Part shown: positions 16,861-24,965 of the stretch, in pieces | Layout of the letters: each line of letters begins with the position of its first letter | Position numbering within the stretch: position 1 is the stretch's first letter | Assembly: GCF_018687635.1 (NCBI RefSeq) | Contig: NZ_CP061300.1 | Coordinates: 806,001 to 870,000 of the forward strand | Origin: Polynucleobacter sp. MWH-Braz-FAM2G | GTDB taxonomy: Bacteria; Pseudomonadota; Gammaproteobacteria; Burkholderiales; Burkholderiaceae | Reading direction: 5' to 3' | Length of the DNA: 64,000 nucleotides | Notes under the pieces: generated by a model | The model's input: only the letters and a program-made list of their open reading frames with translations | What the model was told of the DNA's origin: nothing | Database searches by the model: none | Made by a program: the position numbers and the translations under genes

Positions 16861-17760
16861 TCAGTCTAAAAGCATCCCAATGAATAAAAGAAGCGTATAT
16901 AAATGAATAGAAACTAAATTAAGAATAATCAACTTCTTAGTTTGATCTCTTTGCTTTTTTGCCATTCTGATAGTTTTTGCGCAATGTACAAAAATAGGCA
17001 ATAGTAAAACTGTCAATAGAGTTCCTATCGATGCAGAAAAATAGTGGACACCTATCAGTTGAAAGATGTATGCAGCAATGATGATTCCTAGGTACCAGTT
17101 GCTTAATTCGTTCCCGTTCGTTCGGGTAGCTAGTGTTAATTTTCGAGCGGTACGATCTGCCTCGATATCGGGAATCTGATTTACAAGCAGGATATTCGAT
17201 ACCATTAATCCATACGCAAGTCCCATGGGAATTGCTTGATAGACAAAGCTCGCTGTTTGTATGCTAGCAAACCCAATCACTACCAAAGACCAGGCAATAG
17301 CTATCGATAACTCACCGAGAATACCTCTCGACATTAATTGGAGCGGGGGAGCAGAATAAGCCCATCCAAAGATAACCCCAGTAATTCCGAGAGGAATTAG
17401 GAGCCACGTTGTTTGTTTGCAAAAATACAAACCAATTGCAGTGCTAAGAATGATCAAAGCTACGCCAAGATGAAATATTTGAGTGGGTTTTAGTAGCTGG
17501 TCTTGTATAAAACGACTGCCGCCAGTAAATGGTGAAATGCGGTTGTGATTATTTTGATCGCTGCCATTTAGGTGGTCGTAGTAATCATTGATTACATTTG
17601 CTGCTGCATGCACAAGGATAACTAATGCAAAAGTAAGCAGATTGATAACGATGGATTGTTTGCTAGGGCTTGGAACCGTCAGCCCAATGAGGCACCCCAA
17701 TAATGTGATTGTGAGGAATGCCGGTCGAGTCGCTAAGAATAAATTTAATGCAGCATGCAT
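16861..17760 (-). CDS. UbiA-family prenyltransferase (MenA-like)
   Basis: 299 residues with about eight to nine membrane helices. The two prenyl-diphosphate/Mg sites are visible: NDYYDHLNGSDQ (N58-D62) and the second Asp motif NQIPDIEADRTARK. The pattern is closer to 1,4-dihydroxy-2-naphthoate prenyltransferase (MenA) than to UbiA or heme O synthase, but no other menaquinone gene is in the window. It lies downstream of modC with 14 bases between, apparently in one operon. The aromatic acceptor is unknown. Confidence 0.8.
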   Translation of the reverse strand: MHAALNLFLATRPAFLTITLLGCLIGLTVPSPSKQSIVINLLTFALVILVHAAANVINDYYDHLNGSDQNNHNRISPFTGGSRFIQDQLLKPTQIFHLGVALIILSTAIGLYFCKQTTWLLIPLGITGVIFGWAYSAPPLQLMSRGILGELSIAIAWSLVVIGFASIQTASFVYQAIPMGLAYGLMVSNILLVNQIPDIEADRTARKLTLATRTNGNELSNWYLGIIIAAYIFQLIGVHYFSASIGTLLTVLLLPIFVHCAKTIRMAKKQRDQTKKLIILNLVSIHLYTLLLFIGMLLD

Positions 17761-17774
17761 GACGCTGTTTTTAA

Positions 17775-18884
17775 TTAGTTCCCAACAAATCGTCTGGGAT
17801 CATTGATTGGGCGGAGGGGCATGATGTGGATCTGATTTGGATCTAGATCTAGATGTATATGACTGCCAACCCCTATATTCATGCGTTTAATTTCAGATGA
17901 AGAAGCAACCCACTCAATTTTGTGATCGCTATTTTGAATCTGTAGCTGAAGTACTGCAATTTGTCCTAAGCTACTAATTTCTGCAGCGGTTGCTGGAATG
18001 CTGGTGGGGGTAGGTAAGTTATGAATACGTAAGCCGTCTTGAGGAATAACCCAGGCAACTTGCGCATTGGGCGGTATTTTCCCCTTGTCGATTACTGAAA
18101 ATATCTTTTCGCAACCATCCCAGGTGAGATTGCCAGAGTTAAATTTACCGTGAAACATATTGCTGATACCTACTAGCTCGGCAACGCGTGAGTTTCTGGG
18201 CTTTTGAAAAATCACTTGTGGTGGAGCGGTTTGCAAGCTTATGCCATTATCAATTACGGTAATACGATCTGCCAGCAGATCCGCTTCGCGTAAATCGTGC
18301 GTAACTAACAGAATTGGAATGTTTAAATCTTTGCGTAAATCTGCGAGTGTTTTGTAAAGACTTTGTCTGGTAGGTGCATCCACTGCTGAGAATGGCTCAT
18401 CTAATAACAGGATTTTGGGTTTTCGTGCCAGCGCTCTAGCGAGAGCAACACGTTGTTGTTGGCCGCCAGAAAGTTGATGCGGTAATCGTTGTGCAAGTTC
18501 TGGAATTCCCATATGACCTAACCACTCGAGTGCGATCACTTTCCGCTCATGGACGCTGTAAGTGGAATTTTGTAACGGAATCAGGACATTTTCTAACGCA
18601 GAAAGATGCGGAAAGAGGGCGTATTGCTGAAATAAAAACCCGCAGGATCGTTGAGTGGGGTCTAGGTTTTGAATTACTCCCGATAATTCGTTAGCTTCAA
18701 ACCAAGTTTCTCCGCCGCACTCAATCTTGCCGATTTTGGCTTGACTGAGGCCAGCTATAACTCTCAATGTGCTTGTTTTACCGCTGCCTGATGGCCCTAC
18801 GAGCGCATGCAATTGACCGGCCGCACACTCCAGTGTGATTTGCAATGGATTTGGAGAGGTTTGGCTGATCTTCAGTTTTAGCAT
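17775..18884 (-). CDS. modC: Molybdate ABC transporter ATP-binding protein
   Basis: 369 residues from the ATG that overlaps the modB stop (TAATG at 18886-18882). Walker A GPSGSGKTS, signature LSGGQQQRVALARAL, Walker B ILLLDEPFSAVD and the H-loop VTHDL are intact. A C-terminal TOBE-like extension (about residues 265-365) is typical of ModC. It would energise molybdate uptake through ModB. An upstream ATG at 18896 would add four residues. The neighbouring soxC product needs molybdopterin, which explains the location. Confidence 0.9.
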   Translation of the reverse strand: MLKLKISQTSPNPLQITLECAAGQLHALVGPSGSGKTSTLRVIAGLSQAKIGKIECGGETWFEANELSGVIQNLDPTQRSCGFLFQQYALFPHLSALENVLIPLQNSTYSVHERKVIALEWLGHMGIPELAQRLPHQLSGGQQQRVALARALARKPKILLLDEPFSAVDAPTRQSLYKTLADLRKDLNIPILLVTHDLREADLLADRITVIDNGISLQTAPPQVIFQKPRNSRVAELVGISNMFHGKFNSGNLTWDGCEKIFSVIDKGKIPPNAQVAWVIPQDGLRIHNLPTPTSIPATAAEISSLGQIAVLQLQIQNSDHKIEWVASSSEIKRMNIGVGSHIHLDLDPNQIHIMPLRPINDPRRFVGN

Positions 18885-19537
18885 TAGCTTCCCCATCTGC
18901 GCTGGTCAGAGGCAGTTTTCCCGAAAATACCGTATGAGAGTGCAATTGCAATGAGCGAAATTCCTAATAAAAGTAAAGCAAGCACTCCAGCCCCAGAAGT
19001 GTCAAAACCTTGCACTTTGTCGTAGATTGCAATGGATACCGTTTTGGTTTCCCCGGGAATAGCGCCACCAACCATTAGCACTACTCCAAACTCGCCTAAA
19101 GTGTGGGCAAAAGCCAGCACTGCAGCGCTGGTGATCCCGCGCCATGCAAGGGGTAGTTCAATTAATCGAAATATTTGCCAATTGGATAGTCCGCTTACCT
19201 GGGCGGCTTCACGAATTTCCGGGTTTATTGCTTCAAAAGCGCGTTGTATGGGTTGAATGGCAAAAGGGAGATTCACTATTAGTGAGGCTATTAGGATCCC
19301 TGTAAAAGAGAATGTCAGCGGAATACCCAAGATGGATTTGCCTCCTAAGCCGACAAGGAGGTAGTAGCCTAAAACCGTTGGCGGCAGAACGAGTGGAAGT
19401 GCTAGGGCGGCCTCTACCCAAGGCTTGCTTTTATTTAGCCTTAAAAGGCTATGTGCCGCCCATACCCCAAAAGGGATGATCAGGGCTAAAGTCCACAGCG
19501 CTAGTTTCAGCGAGAGAAGAATTGCTTCCATATCCAT
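18884..19537 (-). CDS. modB: Molybdate ABC transporter permease
   Basis: About 217 residues with five to six membrane helices. The permease EAA-type loop is EAAQVSGLSNWQIFRLIELPLAWRGI, and VLPPTVLGYYLL and FAHTLGEFGVVLMVGG are characteristic of ModB. I chose the ATG at 19537 (MDMEAILLSLKLALW); a GTG at 19576 would add 13 residues. The substrate-binding protein ModA is not encoded nearby. It is transcribed away from the soxR-like gene. Confidence 0.9.
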   Translation of the reverse strand: MDMEAILLSLKLALWTLALIIPFGVWAAHSLLRLNKSKPWVEAALALPLVLPPTVLGYYLLVGLGGKSILGIPLTFSFTGILIASLIVNLPFAIQPIQRAFEAINPEIREAAQVSGLSNWQIFRLIELPLAWRGITSAAVLAFAHTLGEFGVVLMVGGAIPGETKTVSIAIYDKVQGFDTSGAGVLALLLLGISLIAIALSYGIFGKTASDQRRWGS

Positions 19538-19608
19538 TGGCTTAATTGTATTGCTAAGCAATATAGGGTATCTCACTATATCGATTTAGTTGCTACAGGG
19601 GTCAAATA

Positions 19609-19630
19609 TATGCGTATATATGCATATATA
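19609..19630. promoter_or_regulatory. AT-rich palindromic operator between modB and soxR-like gene
   Basis: A perfect 16-bp palindrome TATATATGCATATATA occupies 19615-19630. TATGCGTA at 19609 and TATGCATA at 19619 repeat with 10-base spacing. It lies 18 bases before the TTG start of the ArsR-type gene and about 78 bases before modB, in the shared promoter region. ArsR-family dimers bind such sites; assignment to the adjacent regulator is inference. Confidence 0.6.
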
Positions 19631-19647
19631 GAAGAAGGTTCGCAAAA

Positions 19648-19983
19648 TTGAAATCTAGAGTTCAAAAGGCAACAAAGAATTTATCCCCCAAGCAAATGGA
19701 GAAAGTGTTTTCTCAAGTTGCGGCGTATTTCAATGTTCTCTCTGAGCCAGCTCGGTTGCGCATTATGTATGCAGTTTGTTCTGGCGAAAAATCTGTAACT
19801 GAAGTGGTTGAGATGTGTGGTTCAAGTCAAGCTAATGTTTCAAGACACCTATTGGCATTACACAAGGCTGGAATATTGCTCAGACGAAAGGAAGGTGTCA
19901 CGGTGTATTACTCAATTGCAGATAGTGCAACCGTAGAGATGTGTCAGACAGTCTGTGCCAAGATTGCTGAAGGTATCCACTAA
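19648..19983 (+). CDS. soxR: ArsR-family regulator of sulfur oxidation (SoxR-like)
   Basis: 111 residues starting at TTG. Winged helix: YFNVLSEPARLRIMYAVCSGEKSVTEVVEMCGSSQANVSRHLLALHKAGILLRRKEGVTVYYSI. The cysteines are C44, C57, C99 and C103; the C-terminal CQTVC resembles the thiol sensor of SoxR repressors in sox operons, which respond to persulfide or thiosulfate-derived sulfur. This is not the redox [2Fe-2S] SoxR of the MerR family. It lies 36 bases before soxC and probably controls it and the divergent modBC. Confidence 0.85.
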   Translation: MKSRVQKATKNLSPKQMEKVFSQVAAYFNVLSEPARLRIMYAVCSGEKSVTEVVEMCGSSQANVSRHLLALHKAGILLRRKEGVTVYYSIADSATVEMCQTVCAKIAEGIH

Positions 19984-20019
19984 ATTTTTGCAGTAAATCA
20001 ATTGTTAAATAGAGGTCAA

Positions 20020-21420
20020 ATGACTAAGAAGCAAATTGAATTAAATGTGGAAGATGTCTCGGCTATTGAGAAGCCTGCAAATAGAGCTCGTTTAGTTAAA
20101 GCTCCAGAACACTTTATCTCTCAAGAGTTGATTGCCGACATCAATACCAATGGTCTTGATGAAACGCGTCGCGGCTTCTTGCGCAAAGGATTTATGTCCG
20201 CAGTTGGTGGAGCCGCAGCTAGCTTGGCTGCGCCACTAGCTTTTGCTGCTGGTGAAGGTGATCCAGCGATTCTTGAGAAACAAGAATGGCAAACCACATT
20301 GGGTAAAAACGTTGCCACAATGCCCTATGGGGTGCCCTCAATCTATGAGGCCAATTTAATTCGCCGTGAATCCCCAGGCTTAACGCGTGTATCAGCCGCT
20401 TCTGTTGCGTTTACTCCTTTGCAAGGATTGTTTGGAACGATTACTCCTAATGGCTTGCATTTCGAACGTCATCACCAGGGTTGGTATAACTTAAATCCAG
20501 AAACCCATCGATTGATGGTAAATGGTCTGGTGAAAAATGCTCGCGTGTTTACCATGAATGACTTAATGAGATTGCCTTCCGTCTCTCGTACACACTTTAT
20601 TGAGTGCGGTGCGAATACTGGTCTTGAGTGGGGTAACGTTGCCGTGCCAACCGTGCAGTACACCCACGGCATGTTGTCTTGCTGTGAATTTACAGGAGTA
20701 CCTCTCAAGGTGTTGCTTGAAGAGTGCGGCGCAGATCTGAAAAAAGGTAAGTTTCTGCTTGCCGAAGGTGGTGATGGCTCAGGTATGACTCGTACCATCA
20801 ATTTAGAAAGCTGCTTGGACGATACGATTGTTGCTTGGAGCATGAACGGTGAGATGCTGCGCCCAGAAAATGGCTTTCCATTGCGCCTAGTGGTTCCAGG
20901 GGTGCAGGGGGTTAGTTGGGTGAAATGGTTGCGCCGCCTTGAAGTGGGCGATATGCCTTGGAATGCTAAAGATGAGGCTGTTCATTACATTGAGCTCATG
21001 CCTGATGGAATGCATCGCCAATATGCCTCCATTCAAGAATGTAAGTCTGTTATCACGACACCTTCTGGTGGACAGCAATTATTAGATAAGGGCTTCTATA
21101 ACGTAAGCGGCATGGCTTGGTCAGGGCGTGGCAAGATAAAGCGCGTTGATGTTTCTTTTGACGGTGGTAATAACTGGCGTACTGCACGACTTGAGACACC
21201 AATCCTAACTAAATCCATTACTCGTTTCAATATTGATTGGGTGTGGGATGGTTCACCTGCAATTCTGCAATCTAGAGCAGTGGATGACACTGGCTATATT
21301 CAGCCATCCATTAAGGTTTTGCGTGATTTGCGTGGCAATCGTTCCATCTATCACAACAATGCAATTCAATCTTGGAAGTTAGATTCAAATGGAGAGGTGA
21401 GCAATGTTCAAGTTGGTTAA
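20020..21420 (+). CDS. soxC: Sulfur dehydrogenase molybdenum subunit SoxC
   Basis: 466 residues from the ATG at 20020, preceded by AGAGG. A Tat signal (RRGFLRKGFMSAVGGAAASLAAPLAFAA) exports the folded molybdoenzyme. The sulfite-oxidase-type fold has THFIECGANTG with the molybdenum-ligating Cys (C196), and a dimerisation domain (VSGMAWSGRGKIKRVDVSFDGG). With SoxD it oxidises the SoxY-bound sulfane sulfur by six electrons. Its last 17 bases overlap soxD. Confidence 0.96.
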   Translation: MTKKQIELNVEDVSAIEKPANRARLVKAPEHFISQELIADINTNGLDETRRGFLRKGFMSAVGGAAASLAAPLAFAAGEGDPAILEKQEWQTTLGKNVATMPYGVPSIYEANLIRRESPGLTRVSAASVAFTPLQGLFGTITPNGLHFERHHQGWYNLNPETHRLMVNGLVKNARVFTMNDLMRLPSVSRTHFIECGANTGLEWGNVAVPTVQYTHGMLSCCEFTGVPLKVLLEECGADLKKGKFLLAEGGDGSGMTRTINLESCLDDTIVAWSMNGEMLRPENGFPLRLVVPGVQGVSWVKWLRRLEVGDMPWNAKDEAVHYIELMPDGMHRQYASIQECKSVITTPSGGQQLLDKGFYNVSGMAWSGRGKIKRVDVSFDGGNNWRTARLETPILTKSITRFNIDWVWDGSPAILQSRAVDDTGYIQPSIKVLRDLRGNRSIYHNNAIQSWKLDSNGEVSNVQVG

Positions 21421-22501
21421 TTTGATTGCTCGTTTGAGTTTAGTGAGTGCTCTAGCGCTCACTGCTCAGTTATCAATCGCACAAAGTACACAGGGTACAC
21501 AGGGTTCAACAAAGTTCCCTGGTATAGGGCGTAATGCAACCCCTGCTGAAGTAATTGCATGGGATATAGATGTGCGTCCTGACTTTAAAGGTTTGCCTAA
21601 AGGATCTGGATCGGTAGAGCAGGGCCAAGCGATTTGGGAGTCTAAGTGCGCTAGTTGCCATGGTGTCTTTGGAGAGTCTAATGAAATCTTTACACCTATT
21701 GCTGGCGGAACTACTGCTGATGATATAAAAACTGGAAGAGTTGCTTCATTAGCGGATCGAAAGCAACCGCAACGGACCACCTTAATGAAGGTGCCAACTG
21801 TGTCCACTTTGTGGGATTACATTTATCGGGCTATGCCTTGGAATGCGCCAAGATCATTAACACCGAATGATACCTATGCACTGGTGGCGTTTATTTTGAG
21901 CCTAGGCGAAATTGTTCCGGATGATTTTGTATTAAGTGACGCCAATATTGCTGAAGTACAAAAAAAGATGCCAAACCGAAATGGTATGACTCGTAATCAT
22001 GGTTTCTGGAGTGTGAATGGCAAACCAGATGTTAATGGCTCTTCTTGCATGACTAATTGCGTGAAGTTTGTACAAATTGGCTCTACTCTTCCGGATTTTG
22101 CAAGAAATGCTCATGGCAATATTGCAGAGCAAAATCGACTGTATGGTCCTTATCGCGGATCGGATTCAACAAAACCTCCATTAGCCAAACTACCTGGCTC
22201 ATCAGGCGAAGGCCTCGCTCATGCTGCTGATACTCATGCTGCCTCGACTAAAGGTCCGGCTGCGTTATTTAAAAATGAAAATTGTTCAGCATGTCATGCG
22301 CCTAATGCCAAATTAGTAGGGCCATCTATTGCGGACATTGCTGCCAAATACAAGGGGCAGAGTGGCGCTCAAGAAAAGCTCATGGCAAAGGTTAAAAATG
22401 GGGGCTCAGGAGTGTGGGGGGCAATACCAATGCCACCGCAGTCACAGTTATCAGATGAGGATAGAGCGACTCTAGTGCGCTGGGTTCTTACTGGGCAATA
22501 G
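21404..22501 (+). CDS. soxD: Sulfur dehydrogenase cytochrome subunit SoxD
   Basis: 365 residues with a signal peptide (cleavage near LSIAQS). There are two c-type heme sites: C82-A-S-C85-H86 and C294-S-A-C297-H298, so it is a diheme SoxD. A linker with SGEGLAHAADTHAAS separates the heme domains. It accepts electrons from SoxC in the periplasm. Presence of both soxC and soxD predicts complete oxidation of thiosulfate to sulfate rather than sulfur-globule formation. The start is inside soxC with GGAGAGG upstream. Confidence 0.95.
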   Translation: MFKLVNLIARLSLVSALALTAQLSIAQSTQGTQGSTKFPGIGRNATPAEVIAWDIDVRPDFKGLPKGSGSVEQGQAIWESKCASCHGVFGESNEIFTPIAGGTTADDIKTGRVASLADRKQPQRTTLMKVPTVSTLWDYIYRAMPWNAPRSLTPNDTYALVAFILSLGEIVPDDFVLSDANIAEVQKKMPNRNGMTRNHGFWSVNGKPDVNGSSCMTNCVKFVQIGSTLPDFARNAHGNIAEQNRLYGPYRGSDSTKPPLAKLPGSSGEGLAHAADTHAASTKGPAALFKNENCSACHAPNAKLVGPSIADIAAKYKGQSGAQEKLMAKVKNGGSGVWGAIPMPPQSQLSDEDRATLVRWVLTGQ

Positions 22502-22568
22502 ATTTACAGAAGATTTTTTGAAATACCGCTATATTTGATACTAAGAGTAGATTATTAAAGGAGTTTTT

Positions 22569-23021
22569 ATGAATCAGCAGCGACGCAGTTTATTGAAATA
22601 TTCAGCTGTTTTTGGCTTGATGGCATCCGCAGGTCTTATTAGCGTAGCCCAGGCTCAAGAGTGGAACAAAGCCGCTTTTGAGGGCAAGAGTTTAGATGAT
22701 GTTTTTAAAATTCTAGGCGCAGGCAGTCCTGACAAGTCTGGCGCAGTAACTTTGAATGCACCAGATATTGCTGAAAACGGTGCAGTGGTTCCAGTTGGTA
22801 TTACAACCACTCTTAAAGCAGAGCAAATGGCAATCTTGGTTGAGAAAAATCCAAGCGCCTTAGCTGCGCAATTCTTTATTCCTGCTGGTACAGAGCCTTT
22901 TGTCACTACTCGTATCAAGATGGGTCAAACATCCAATGTGTACGCCTTGGTTAAAGCGGATGGAAAGTGGAGCATGGCTGTAAAAGAGGTGAAGGTCACT
23001 TTAGGTGGCTGTGGCGGTTAA
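22569..23021 (+). CDS. soxY: Sulfur carrier protein SoxY
   Basis: 150 residues. Tat-type signal (QQRRSLLKYSAVFGLMASAGLISVAQA) and the diagnostic flexible tail GGCGG, whose C148 carries sulfur intermediates during the Sox cycle. It is exported with SoxZ. It follows soxD by 67 bases with AAAGGAG before the ATG. Confidence 0.97.
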   Translation: MNQQRRSLLKYSAVFGLMASAGLISVAQAQEWNKAAFEGKSLDDVFKILGAGSPDKSGAVTLNAPDIAENGAVVPVGITTTLKAEQMAILVEKNPSALAAQFFIPAGTEPFVTTRIKMGQTSNVYALVKADGKWSMAVKEVKVTLGGCGG

Positions 23022-23079
23022 TTGCCTATCCGAATTTAACTAAACACTATTAATTAATTACTAGATACAAGAGGAAAAC

Positions 23080-23388
23080 ATGGCTGATCCAATGCGCGTT
23101 AGAGCTGCTGAAAACGGTGGAATTGTGGATGTAAAGATTTTGATGAAGCACGATATGGAATCTGGTCAGCGTAAAGATGCTGCTGGTAAAACAATTCCTG
23201 CATGGTTCATCAGCACTATCAATGTCAAAGCTAATGGCAAAGATGTATTAAATGGTCAGTTTGGTCCAGCAGTTTCCAAGGATCCATTCTTGAACTTCAA
23301 ATACAAAGGCGCCAAGGGTGACAAGATTGTGGTGAGCTGGGTGGATAGTAAAGGTGACAAGCGTACTGATGAAGCGACTGCTTCTTAA
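23080..23388 (+). CDS. soxZ: Sulfur compound chelating protein SoxZ
   Basis: 102 residues, beta-sandwich partner of SoxY: VDVKILMKHDMESGQRKDAAGKTIPAWFI and NGQFGPAVSKDPFLNFKYKG are typical. It has no signal peptide and is exported with SoxY by the Tat system. AAGAGGAAA precedes the ATG. Confidence 0.97.
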   Translation: MADPMRVRAAENGGIVDVKILMKHDMESGQRKDAAGKTIPAWFISTINVKANGKDVLNGQFGPAVSKDPFLNFKYKGAKGDKIVVSWVDSKGDKRTDEATAS

Positions 23389-23443
23389 TTGCTAGTTGAA
23401 TTCATAAATCTTTACCATCTCATGGGTTTTGAAAGGGTTGCAA

Positions 23444-24259
23444 ATGCAGCGTAAATTTACATTAGGGCTAGCTTCAGGATTAGTGGCTACCTTACTAGCA
23501 GTATCGTCGTCAGTCACGGCACAAAATAGTGCTACAGACGATATCGCGAAATATCGCGAGATGATTGCTGATGGAAACCCTTCAGAACTTTATGAGGCAG
23601 CTGGCGAAGATTTGTGGAAAAAGCCTGCTGGCCCAAAGAACGCCACTCTAGAAAAGTGTGATTTAGGCTTAGGGCCCGGGGTAGTAAAGGGTGCTGCAGC
23701 ACAGTTGCCGCGCTATTTCAAAGATACCAATAAGGTTCAAGATCTTGAATCCCGTTTGATAACCTGTATGCAACAGTTGCAAGGGCGTGATCCACAAGAG
23801 ATGATTGATGCACCGTTTCAAAAGGGCCCCAAGAAAGATATGGAGGCTATTGTTGCTTATGTGGTCACCTTATCTAAAGGTGAAAAAATTAAAGTCAGCA
23901 CAGCACATCCAAAAGAAAAAGAAATGTATGAGCTTGGTAAGCGTGCATTCTTTTTCCAAGGCGGCCCTATGGATTTCTCATGTGCTTCATGCCATGGCGA
24001 AGATGGTAAGCGTATTCGTCTGCAGGATTTGCCGAATATTACAACTCAAAAAGGCGCTGCTCTAGGTTGGGGTTATTGGCCTGCATATCGCGTATCCAGT
24101 GGGCAATTCTGGACGATGCAGCAACGTTTGAATGATTGCTACCGTCAACAGCGCTTCCCATTCCCTATTTATACCTCTGATGTCACGATTGCTTTATCTA
24201 TGTATATGGCGAAGAACGCCAATGGCGGTACCGTTGAAACACCTGGTTTAAAGCGTTAA
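23444..24259 (+). CDS. soxA: L-cysteine S-thiosulfotransferase subunit SoxA
   Basis: 271 residues from the ATG at 23444 (GAAAGGG upstream), with a signal peptide. One CXXCH heme site is present at C180-ASC183-H184, and the Cys ligand that becomes persulfide-modified is C232 in NDCYRQQRFPF. The N-terminal lobe has C72 (KCDLG) and C108 (ITCMQQ) in place of the second heme, as in mono-heme SoxA proteins. With SoxX it couples thiosulfate to SoxY. Confidence 0.95.
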   Translation: MQRKFTLGLASGLVATLLAVSSSVTAQNSATDDIAKYREMIADGNPSELYEAAGEDLWKKPAGPKNATLEKCDLGLGPGVVKGAAAQLPRYFKDTNKVQDLESRLITCMQQLQGRDPQEMIDAPFQKGPKKDMEAIVAYVVTLSKGEKIKVSTAHPKEKEMYELGKRAFFFQGGPMDFSCASCHGEDGKRIRLQDLPNITTQKGAALGWGYWPAYRVSSGQFWTMQQRLNDCYRQQRFPFPIYTSDVTIALSMYMAKNANGGTVETPGLKR

Positions 24260-24278
24260 TGGATAAGAGGCAGAGAAT

Positions 24279-24917
24279 ATGAACATGAAGAATATTAAAT
24301 CCCTCTTAGCCCTTGGTAGTTTTGCCTTGGTCGCAGCAATGATGCATGGCAATGCAGTTGCACAACAAGCTAATGATCCTAAATTTAACAAAATGATGAA
24401 GGATGGTTTTCGGGCTGACGGTATTGCTGGTCTAGACCGTATTGTCCAAGATGAAACTCAAAAGTTTTGTTCCGATCCTGTTTTTGCAAACAGTAAGAAG
24501 GGCGAAAAGATGCGTGACAAGATTCAGAAAATGAATATGGAAAGCATCAAGCAACCGTCTGATGGTAAATACATCGGTGATTGGAAGAAGGGTGAGGCGA
24601 TTGCACAGAGCGGTCGTGGTGCCACTTGGTCTGATAAGGCTGATACTGTTATTGGAGGTGGTTGCTACAACTGTCACCAGATCGATCCTAAAGAAATTTC
24701 CTATGGAAATATTGGCCCATCATTAACGGGCTATGGAAAGTTGCGTGGTTATTCGCAGGAAGTGGTTACCTATACCTGGAATCGTATTAACAATTCCAAG
24801 GCATATAACGCATGCAGCAATATGCCACGGTTCGCACACTTTAAGCTCTTAAATGAGCAGCAAATTCAGGACGTCATGGCTTTACTGCTTGATCCTAATT
24901 CGCCAGTTAATCAATAA
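24279..24917 (+). CDS. soxX: Sulfur oxidation c-type cytochrome SoxX
   Basis: 212 residues with a signal peptide (cleavage near AVAQQ). One heme site, C129-YNC132-H133, is followed by IGPSLTGYGKLRG and the C-terminal CSNMPRFAHFKLLNEQQI with a Met ligand. It is longer than the shortest SoxX forms because of an N-terminal helical segment of about 90 residues. It forms the SoxXA thiosulfotransferase with the preceding gene. Confidence 0.95.
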   Translation: MNMKNIKSLLALGSFALVAAMMHGNAVAQQANDPKFNKMMKDGFRADGIAGLDRIVQDETQKFCSDPVFANSKKGEKMRDKIQKMNMESIKQPSDGKYIGDWKKGEAIAQSGRGATWSDKADTVIGGGCYNCHQIDPKEISYGNIGPSLTGYGKLRGYSQEVVTYTWNRINNSKAYNACSNMPRFAHFKLLNEQQIQDVMALLLDPNSPVNQ

Positions 24918-24927
24918 AGAATAAAAG

Positions 24928-24947
24928 AACAGGCCGAGAGGCCTGTT
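24928..24947 (+). terminator. Hairpin between soxX and soxB
   Basis: Arms AACAGGCC / GGCCTGTT around GAGA, followed by TTA rather than a long T-run. It may be a weak terminator or an mRNA-processing or attenuation site that lowers soxB relative to the upstream genes. Confidence 0.55.
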
Positions 24948-24965
24948 TTACTAAGGGGAAATAAT

